Assembly (NCBI GenBank): GCA_013042795.1
Contig: JABDPK010000052.1
Span: 1-5,134, forward strand
Reading direction: 5' to 3'
Origin: Saprospiraceae bacterium
Lineage (GTDB): Bacteria; Bacteroidota; Bacteroidia; Chitinophagales; Saprospiraceae
Length of the DNA stretch: 5,134 nt
Part shown: piece after piece, positions 1-5,134 of the stretch
Numbering within the stretch: the first letter of the stretch is position 1
Layout of the letters: the number at the start of each line of letters is the position of its first letter
Position numbers and translations under genes: made by a program
The notes under the pieces: generated by a model
Databases searched by the model: none
What the model was told of the DNA's origin: nothing
What the model saw: the letters and a program-made list of their open reading frames with translations, nothing else

Positions 1-1245
1 CCATTCAATGAAGGCGCGCAATGTATTTCAGAAGATGGCTCCATCCTGATATTTACCTCCTGTAACAGAAGAGATGGTTACGGCAGTTGTGATCTCTACA
101 TTTCATTTAAGAAAACAAAGGGATGGACGAAGCCTGTAAATATGGGGCCGGAAATTAATACAGCAGCATGGGAGTCACAACCGACCATTTGTAATAACAA
201 CAAAACAATTTATTTTTCCAGTACACGTCCGGGTGGCTATGGTGGTTCAGATATATGGCGTATCGACCTGAATGAAAACAATCAATGGGATAAAGCCGTG
301 AATTTGGGACAGGTCATCAATACCATGAAAGATGAAACCGGACCATTCATGCACCCCGACAAACAGACGCTATATTTCAGGTCTAATGGACATGTTGGCC
401 TTGGGGCATTTGATATTTTTTGCACACGCATGAAAGGAAATAACGAATGGGACGACGTTATAAACCTCGGTTACCCTATTAACTCTAAAGAAAATGAAAG
501 TGCATTATTTGTGGATCTGAAAGGAGATTATGCATATTTCTCAAGCAATAAAGACTCTGACAACCAGGATATCTACCGTTTCAAACTACCTGATCAATTC
601 AAACCGGATATTGTAACATATGTGAAATTTCTTGTAAAGGATGCACTGACAAAAATGCCTCTGTCTTCATCTGTTCAATTCACAAATCTTGAAAACGGTT
701 CGAAAGAGTTGAGAACTACAGGTCCTGGAGGAAAGCTTCTGCACACTCTGAAAAAAGGAAACTACCAGTTAACAGTATCCCACCCTGATTATGTATTTCA
801 CTCAGAAAACATACTTTTCGGAAATGAAGGATACAAGTGGAAACCGATTATTTACGAGATTGAATTGCAAAAATTGCCGGGGGTAACAGAAACAGAATCA
901 GCGCATAAAGCAATCGTCCTAAATAATATCTTTTTTGATTCAGGGTCTTTTGAATTGCTGCCTGAATCAGACCAGGAAATCCAAACACTCTATGAATTCC
1001 TGAAGAAGAACATGGACATTTCTATCAGGATACTGGGCCATACAGATAATATTGGAACAGCAGGAGATAATCTTCAATTGTCACAGGAAAGGGCCCGATC
1101 AGTATATACTGCTCTAGTCGACAAGGGTATTTCTCCTGCAAGATTGTCGTATCTTGGCCACGGTGAAAAAATCCCTTTAGCATCTAATGAAACAGAAGAA
1201 GGCAGACAAACGAACAGAAGAACAGAATTCATTATTATCGATTAA
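1..1245 (+). CDS. PorE-like outer-membrane-associated protein: PD40 propeller, CRD and OmpA C-terminal domain (5' partial)
   Basis: The frame is open from the first base, so this is the C-terminal 414 residues of a longer protein; the ATG at 142 lies between two repeats and is not the true start. Four PD40 (WD40-like beta-propeller) repeats are visible at about residues 4-36, 57-90, 111-144 and 165-196, with cores such as TIYFSSTRPGGYGGSDIW. A carboxypeptidase-regulatory-like beta domain follows (about 206-273), then an OmpA C-terminal peptidoglycan-binding domain (about 308-414) with GHTDNIG, LSQERA and GRQTNRR. Asp349 and Arg364 have the same 15-residue spacing as the diaminopimelate-binding Asp/Arg pair of Acinetobacter OmpA. 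This domain order matches PorE, which is thought to anchor the type IX secretion/gliding machinery to peptidoglycan. Bacteroidota carry many paralogues, so PorE itself is not proven. A signal peptide and TPR region would lie upstream of the window. rlmD begins 6 bp downstream. Confidence 0.9.
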   Translation, partial: PFNEGAQCISEDGSILIFTSCNRRDGYGSCDLYISFKKTKGWTKPVNMGPEINTAAWESQPTICNNNKTIYFSSTRPGGYGGSDIWRIDLNENNQWDKAVNLGQVINTMKDETGPFMHPDKQTLYFRSNGHVGLGAFDIFCTRMKGNNEWDDVINLGYPINSKENESALFVDLKGDYAYFSSNKDSDNQDIYRFKLPDQFKPDIVTYVKFLVKDALTKMPLSSSVQFTNLENGSKELRTTGPGGKLLHTLKKGNYQLTVSHPDYVFHSENILFGNEGYKWKPIIYEIELQKLPGVTETESAHKAIVLNNIFFDSGSFELLPESDQEIQTLYEFLKKNMDISIRILGHTDNIGTAGDNLQLSQERARSVYTALVDKGISPARLSYLGHGEKIPLASNETEEGRQTNRRTEFIIID

Positions 1246-1251
1246 CTGATT

Positions 1252-2661
1252 ATGGCCAGAAAGAAGAAGATTAAACAGGATGTTAAAATCCATGGCATCG
1301 CGGATAAAGGTATGGGTGTAGGTCGTGATGAAGACGGGGTTGTTTATTTTGTTCAGGGACCTGTGCCGGGTGATGTAGTGGATGTGATTGTAACAAGGAA
1401 AAAGTCTTCATACCGGAAAGGGATAGTCAAGGAATATAAGTCATACTCTTCTGAAAGGACAGAACCTTTCTGTGATCATTTCGACCTGTGTGGCGGATGC
1501 AAGTGGCAGCATTTGGAGTATCTATCACAGTTAAAATATAAACACACTACTGTCCAGGATGCATTTAAAAGAATTGCTGGTATAGAAACTGCTGATATCA
1601 GGCAGATAAGGGGCTGCACCAATTTAACAGAATACAGAAATAAACTTGAATACAGCTTCTCCTCAAGACGCTGGGTTCCACAAGAAGAAATAGACACCGG
1701 AGAAAAAATTGAATTCGGGCCGGCTGCCGGTTTTCACCGGGCAGGTGCTTTTGACAAAATTGTTCAAATCAGAAAATGTCATTTGCAGGATGACTTATCC
1801 AACCGTATCCGTAATCGGATTGACGAATTGGGCCGCACACATAACTGGAGTTATTATAATGCGCGTGAACACCATGGATTTTTGAGAAATGTTGTTCTTA
1901 GAAATACAGAACTTGGTGAATGGATGATCATTGTGCTTGTTGGAGAAAATGACAGTGAAAAGATTCAGTTCCTACTTGATACATTGAAGTCCGAGTTTCA
2001 GGAATTAAGTTCCATTTACTATTCTATAAACACCAAATTCAATGATTCCATGTATGATCTCAAGATGGAGTTATATCACGGTTCAGATTTCATTACAGAG
2101 CAGCTTGGACACATTAAATATAAAATCGGACCTAAATCTTTTTTCCAGACGAATACAAAACAGGCGAATGTGCTTTATGACTATGTTGTAGAGCTGGCAG
2201 AATTAAAAGGCCATGAGCTGGTATATGACCTGTATACCGGCCTGGGAAGTATTGCTTTATATATTGCTTCGAAATGCAAACAAGTTGTTGGCATAGAAGA
2301 AATTCCTGAAGCCATTGAAGATGCCAGGGCAAATGCCGAATTCAATAATATTGACAATACCGTGTTTTTAACCGGAGATGTAAAAGACTTATTTACAGGA
2401 TCCTTTATCGAGAAATATGGAAAGGCTGACCTGGTAATCGTTGATCCACCAAGAGCTGGTCTTCATAAAGATGTCTGCGAAATGTTGAATTCTGCAGATG
2501 TAGATCGGATTATCTATGTCAGTTGCAACCCATCAACCCAGGCGAGGGATATAGCCATATTAAACGAAAATTATGAACTGATTTCTTTGCAGCCTGTTGA
2601 TATGTTTCCACATACACACCATATCGAAAACATTGCTTTACTTAAAAGAAGAGAACAATGA
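1252..2661 (+). CDS. rlmD: 23S rRNA (uracil-C5)-methyltransferase, RlmD/RumA family
   Basis: Complete 469-residue cytoplasmic enzyme that uses S-adenosylmethionine to methylate C5 of a uridine in 23S rRNA (U1939 in E. coli numbering for RlmD). An N-terminal TRAM RNA-binding domain spans about residues 5-62. The [4Fe-4S] ligands are Cys74, Cys80, Cys83 (C-x5-C-x2-C) and Cys176. The C-terminal Rossmann methyltransferase domain shows FFQTN at 297-301, the SAM loop DLYTGLG at 326-332, DPPRAGL at 398-404, and the nucleophile Cys425 in SCNPSTQARD. Glu459 in HHIEN fits the general base. Length is normal for the family. The ATG at 1252 is chosen because TRAM follows directly and the previous gene stops 6 bp earlier; no Shine-Dalgarno site is visible. 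Family membership is secure. Whether it modifies U1939, U747 or both cannot be read from sequence, since the related RumA, RumB and TrmA enzymes share these motifs. Confidence 0.93.
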   Translation: MARKKKIKQDVKIHGIADKGMGVGRDEDGVVYFVQGPVPGDVVDVIVTRKKSSYRKGIVKEYKSYSSERTEPFCDHFDLCGGCKWQHLEYLSQLKYKHTTVQDAFKRIAGIETADIRQIRGCTNLTEYRNKLEYSFSSRRWVPQEEIDTGEKIEFGPAAGFHRAGAFDKIVQIRKCHLQDDLSNRIRNRIDELGRTHNWSYYNAREHHGFLRNVVLRNTELGEWMIIVLVGENDSEKIQFLLDTLKSEFQELSSIYYSINTKFNDSMYDLKMELYHGSDFITEQLGHIKYKIGPKSFFQTNTKQANVLYDYVVELAELKGHELVYDLYTGLGSIALYIASKCKQVVGIEEIPEAIEDARANAEFNNIDNTVFLTGDVKDLFTGSFIEKYGKADLVIVDPPRAGLHKDVCEMLNSADVDRIIYVSCNPSTQARDIAILNENYELISLQPVDMFPHTHHIENIALLKRREQ

Positions 2662-3008
2662 AAGAAGCAGAAAAATTAATGGTTATCGAAAATGAAATGA
2701 AGAAATTCAGGACCATTCTGAGCAAAGCTTCCGATACTATTCTTGAAAAGGACGTGAGCAACTATCCCATATTCGTCATACATAAACAGGAGATAGCATT
2801 GGGCATACCCATCATTGAAAGAACAGTATCAAATACAAATTGGTCGATTAATGCTTCCAGCCTTGAAGAGTTTGTAACCAAGCAATTAATTTTTGAAAAG
2901 AAGATGGATGAATTCAAGAAAAGCTATAAAAATCCTGAAACCCATTTATGCCTGTTTGTATTAAGTGACCTTGGTGCTCAGTTTATTTATCTTCCTAGGC
3001 AGGGCTAA
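2658..3008 (+). CDS. Conserved hypothetical protein translationally coupled to rlmD
   Basis: A 116-residue protein with no function I can assign. Its ATG overlaps the rlmD stop codon (ATGA, 2658-2661), the classic arrangement for translational coupling, and a purine-rich stretch lies just upstream inside rlmD. A second ATG at 2679 (Met8) is a less likely start. There is no signal peptide, membrane segment or recognisable catalytic motif. The N-terminal 30 residues are charged and probably helical. The middle (about 36-70) holds YPIFVIHKQEIALGIPII and a NWSINASSLEEF segment. The C-terminal part ends in a hydrophobic, probably beta-strand stretch (LCLFVLSDLGAQFIYLP, residues 97-113). It resembles a short unnamed family that I recall from other Bacteroidota, but only from memory. 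Position suggests a link to ribosome or RNA metabolism, which is inference only. Its last 14 bases overlap the convergent GHMP kinase gene. Confidence 0.8.
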   Translation: MKEAEKLMVIENEMKKFRTILSKASDTILEKDVSNYPIFVIHKQEIALGIPIIERTVSNTNWSINASSLEEFVTKQLIFEKKMDEFKKSYKNPETHLCLFVLSDLGAQFIYLPRQG

Positions 3009-3927
3009 GCTCGTGCGCTTTAAAGATCATTTCCTCGTATGGAATAATTGTCTGGAATCCTTTAGATGAAAAATAGGCGTTTACACTTTCCTTACCAAGG
3101 TCCGAAGCGGCCATTATAAAATCACCTCCCCATGCTCCGAGAGATTTCATTGAACCTTCGAAATCTGAAAAGTGAAGCTCTTTGACTTTAGGGAGAGAAA
3201 GATGTTCAGATACAAGATTTTCATGTTCGTCAATAAGATCACAGAACTTGTTAAAACTTTTACATGCCAACACATCCTCGGTGATTTTGCTGAGCTTTTT
3301 GACAAGCGTCTTCCTGTTCTTTGCTTTTTTGAAATAGAATTCTACAGCAGATGATGAAGATTGTTTTTCATTCAGGTGGACAAAGTATAAATGGTCTTTG
3401 AATGAAGGATCAAATTCAATTTCTGAATAATTCACTTCCTCATCTCCAAGCTGATAACTGATCGGGAAATCAGCACCTGCGCAAGCAACATCATAACCTG
3501 ATCCATTGGATATTTCAAAATGGAGTAACAAAGGATTGATGTCAGCCCATTGTGCCACAAGAAAAGTCAGTGAAGAACTTGACCCCAATCCCCAATTCCT
3601 GTCAAATTCAAGTTCGGTCTTTACATCGAAGCCATTCCATTTTGATAAAAATTCTGAATTCAGGCGAACAGCTCCTTTTAGGAGTTTTTTCAATTGTAAT
3701 GCCTTTTCTTCATCACTGGTCTTGACCGCAGAAAAATCATATAAAGAAATCTGTGCCGAAAACCACTCTTCTTTTGCGTGATCATAAGACTTCCAGTAAA
3801 GATCGGATTTTCGTGTTTTTTTTATGGACATTTTTTGTCCATACCTGGTTGGAATAGCGAGCGCAAGGGCACCATCCAGTACGGCATATTCAGACGTCAA
3901 CAATAGCTTACCATGGCCGTAAAACAC
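2995..3927 (-). CDS. GHMP kinase, GYDIA-type (probable mevalonate-pathway kinase)
   Basis: A 310-residue cytoplasmic kinase of the GHMP superfamily (galacto-, homoserine, mevalonate and phosphomevalonate kinases). Motif 1 is KLLLTSEYAVLDGA (residues 7-20), corresponding to the Lys-containing substrate segment. The ATP loop is NWGLGSSSS (111-119). SGYDVACAG (143-151) holds Asp146, which sits where the catalytic Asp of mevalonate kinase lies and matches the GYD[IV]A signature of a Bacteroidota GHMP subgroup. Motif 3 is SLGAWGGDF (262-270). At position 109 an Asp stands where the usual P-x3-GLGSS motif has Pro. The start must be the GTG at 3927: the next in-frame stop upstream is at 3952-3954 with no ATG between, and the first internal ATG (codon 33) would delete motif 1. 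It lies 129 bp downstream of HMG-CoA reductase on the same strand, so a role in mevalonate phosphorylation steps is likely. The substrate is not determined. Confidence 0.87.
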   Translation of the reverse strand: MFYGHGKLLLTSEYAVLDGALALAIPTRYGQKMSIKKTRKSDLYWKSYDHAKEEWFSAQISLYDFSAVKTSDEEKALQLKKLLKGAVRLNSEFLSKWNGFDVKTELEFDRNWGLGSSSSLTFLVAQWADINPLLLHFEISNGSGYDVACAGADFPISYQLGDEEVNYSEIEFDPSFKDHLYFVHLNEKQSSSSAVEFYFKKAKNRKTLVKKLSKITEDVLACKSFNKFCDLIDEHENLVSEHLSLPKVKELHFSDFEGSMKSLGAWGGDFIMAASDLGKESVNAYFSSKGFQTIIPYEEMIFKAHELSPA

Positions 3928-3992
3928 TATAGGAAACAGATTTAAATGAAATTAAGCTTATCAAGAGTCGAAATTAAGAAAAGAATATATAA

Positions 3993-4021
3993 ATAATACC
4001 TTCATATATCCTTTACATCAA
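3993..4021 (-). promoter_or_regulatory. Weak candidate promoter for the GHMP kinase gene
   Basis: On the minus strand TTGATG (4021-4016) and TATTAT (3998-3993) are separated by 17 bp, matching 4/6 and 5/6 positions of the general sigma-70 -35 and -10 boxes. This would start transcription near 3986 and give a leader of about 58 nt before the GTG at 3927. The -35 box lies in a TTTG context, but the typical Bacteroidota -7 element (TAnnTTTG) is matched only poorly. The 3928-4056 spacer is very AT-rich, so chance matches are likely. The kinase may instead be read through from mvaA. Confidence 0.25.
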
Positions 4022-4030
4022 AAAAGGTAT
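3996..4030. repeat. 7-bp inverted repeat in the mvaA-GHMP kinase spacer
   Basis: ATACCTT at 3996-4002 and AAGGTAT at 4024-4030 are perfect reverse complements around a 21-base centre. The dyad begins 27 bases past the mvaA stop codon and spans the candidate -35 box and spacer. It is not a convincing intrinsic terminator: the arms are short and AT-rich, the loop is long, and no T-run follows on the minus strand. It could be an operator half-site pair or chance in AT-rich DNA. Confidence 0.35.
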
Positions 4031-4056
4031 AAACTTTAACACATCCTACCGTAGTC

Positions 4057-5134
4057 TCAATGACTTAATCTTATTTTTTCAAGAAATTCCCTGACTGCAG
4101 AGAAGGAAACAATCTGGTTAGTGAAGTGATCGATAGCAGCCAATTCTTCTTTTTGGGTTGCTTTCAGCTGGTTCAGAATATTCAGCAAATGCATCTTCAT
4201 ATGACCTTTCTGGATTCCAGTTGTAACCAATGACCTGATGGCAGAAAAATTTTGTGCCAGTCCTGTGGCCGCAATGATGCGCATTAATTCCTCAGCATTC
4301 GGATGCTCAAGAAGTTCGAGGGACATTTTTGCAATGGGATGAAGTGAAGTCAATCCCCCGACCGTGCCGACTGCAAGTGGTATTTCGAGCCAAAATTTAA
4401 AAATTCCGTTCTTGATAGAACAGTGACTCAGACTCCTGTAAGTTCCATCCTTGCTTGCATAAGTGTGCCCGCATGCTTCAATAGCTCTGAAGTCGTTGCC
4501 GGTGGCAACCACAACCGCATCAATGCCATTATAAATACCCTTATTATGTGTCGTTGCTCTAAAAGAATCTATTTCAGCAATCTGAATGGCCAATTCAAAG
4601 CGTCGGGCAAATTCTTCAGCCGTCATATTTTTCGGAAACATACCCAAATCCTCTATTGAGCACTCGACTTTTGCCCTGACAAGACATTCAGGCGTATAAT
4701 TCGAGAGTATGCTCATGATAATTTCTACATTCCTGTCCAGCTTATTGAAATGTCCGGATTCGCGAAAGTACCTTTGCATGGACTCTGCAAACTGTTCCAG
4801 GCATGTATTTATGAAGTTCGCTCCCATTGAATCACATGTCTCAAATGAAGCCTTTATTTGATATAACCCGGATGACTTATCAGTTAGATCCACCAGTTTA
4901 ATTTCTCTGATACCTCCTCCCCTTTCATTCATACTCCTGGTTATCGGTGCACAATCTTCAATCAATTTCAGTCTGAGTTCATCGAAATGATATCTCAATT
5001 TATCTGTGTTCCCAAACCACTGAAAATGAACCTGGCCAAGTTTTCTCGTACCCAGTATCTCTGTTTTGAATCCTCCTCTTGACATCCAAAATTTAGCTGC
5101 ACTGGAAGCAGCAGCGACGACTGAACTTTCTTCG
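4057..5134 (-). CDS. mvaA: Hydroxymethylglutaryl-CoA reductase, class II (5' partial)
   Basis: The enzyme interconverts HMG-CoA and mevalonate using NAD(P)H. The visible part is 358 codons of a protein usually near 430 residues. The frame stays open beyond the ATG at 5085 to the window edge. Those 16 extra codons read EESSVVAAASSAAKFW, the class II motif (consensus EPSVVAAAS) that carries the catalytic Glu, so the true start lies outside. Numbered from the window edge, other family marks are DSMGANFINT (101-110), THNKGI with catalytic Lys198, ATGND with Asp214, and QKGHM with catalytic His311 in the C-terminal flap domain. The Lys-Asp spacing of 16 equals that of the Pseudomonas mevalonii enzyme (Lys267/Asp283). 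All four catalytic residues are therefore present. Class II enzymes are often labelled degradative, but the neighbouring GHMP kinase suggests isoprenoid biosynthesis here. Cofactor preference cannot be read from the visible sequence. Confidence 0.94.
   Translation of the reverse strand, partial: EESSVVAAASSAAKFWMSRGGFKTEILGTRKLGQVHFQWFGNTDKLRYHFDELRLKLIEDCAPITRSMNERGGGIREIKLVDLTDKSSGLYQIKASFETCDSMGANFINTCLEQFAESMQRYFRESGHFNKLDRNVEIIMSILSNYTPECLVRAKVECSIEDLGMFPKNMTAEEFARRFELAIQIAEIDSFRATTHNKGIYNGIDAVVVATGNDFRAIEACGHTYASKDGTYRSLSHCSIKNGIFKFWLEIPLAVGTVGGLTSLHPIAKMSLELLEHPNAEELMRIIAATGLAQNFSAIRSLVTTGIQKGHMKMHLLNILNQLKATQKEELAAIDHFTNQIVSFSAVREFLEKIRLSH

Noticed and set aside
1476..1697. Antisense open frame inside rlmD.
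   Set aside because: It lies opposite a strongly conserved coding sequence (Fe-S region of RlmD) and its translation has no recognisable features.
2132..2332. Antisense open frame inside rlmD.
   Set aside because: It covers the SAM-binding loop region on the other strand; a shadow of the real gene.
2991..3030. Possible bidirectional terminator at the convergent junction (CCTAGG palindrome; AAGC/GCTT arms further on).
   Set aside because: Stems are only 3-4 bp with no adjoining T-run on either strand, which is too weak to call.
3172..3354. Plus-strand open frame opposite the GHMP kinase.
   Set aside because: The minus-strand frame carries family motifs; this one has none.
3506..3781. Plus-strand 91-codon open frame opposite the GHMP kinase.
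   Set aside because: It is antisense to the conserved ATP-loop and GYDVA region, and has no domain or promoter evidence.
3961..4005. A 14-codon minus-strand frame (MKVLFIYSFLNFDS) in the mvaA-kinase spacer, with AAAGG a few bases upstream of its ATG.
   Set aside because: Too short to support as a gene, in AT-rich DNA, and overlapping the candidate -10 box. A leader peptide is possible but nothing else supports it.
4423..4659. Plus-strand 78-codon open frame opposite mvaA.
   Set aside because: It is antisense to the catalytic THNKG/ATGND region of HMG-CoA reductase; a coding shadow.

Overview
The window looks like a stretch of chromosome from a member of the Bacteroidota. Three things suggest this: a PD40-propeller/OmpA outer-membrane protein of the type linked to type IX secretion, a class II HMG-CoA reductase next to a GHMP kinase carrying a GYD[IV]A motif, and AT-rich DNA without clear Shine-Dalgarno sites. 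No genus can be named from the sequence. There are five protein genes, two of them cut by the window edges. I see no RNA genes, mobile elements, CRISPR arrays or phage genes.

Left half, plus strand (1-3008): a tight three-gene run. It starts inside a PorE-like envelope protein (PD40 repeats, a carboxypeptidase-regulatory-like domain, then an OmpA peptidoglycan-binding domain; N-terminus off the window). Six bases later comes a complete RlmD-type 23S rRNA m5U methyltransferase with its Fe-S cysteines and catalytic residues. Its stop codon overlaps the start of a 116-residue protein of unknown function by the ATGA arrangement. The spacing suggests that at least the last two genes are cotranscribed and translationally coupled.

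Right half, minus strand (5134-2995): an isoprenoid pair. Read in its own direction, it begins with a class II HMG-CoA reductase (mvaA) that continues past the window edge; the in-frame ATG at 5085 is internal, because the sequence upstream of it encodes the conserved catalytic-glutamate motif. A 129-bp AT-rich spacer with a weak candidate promoter and a 7-bp dyad follows, and then a GHMP kinase that probably starts at a GTG codon. The two proteins probably act in the mevalonate route to isopentenyl diphosphate: the reductase makes mevalonate, and the kinase is a candidate for a phosphorylation step, though its exact substrate is unknown.

The two halves converge and overlap by 14 bp at their stop codons (2995-3008), leaving no space for a conventional terminator. 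Nothing here amounts to a clearly new system. The most open questions are the substrate of the GHMP kinase and the role of the 116-residue protein coupled to rlmD.
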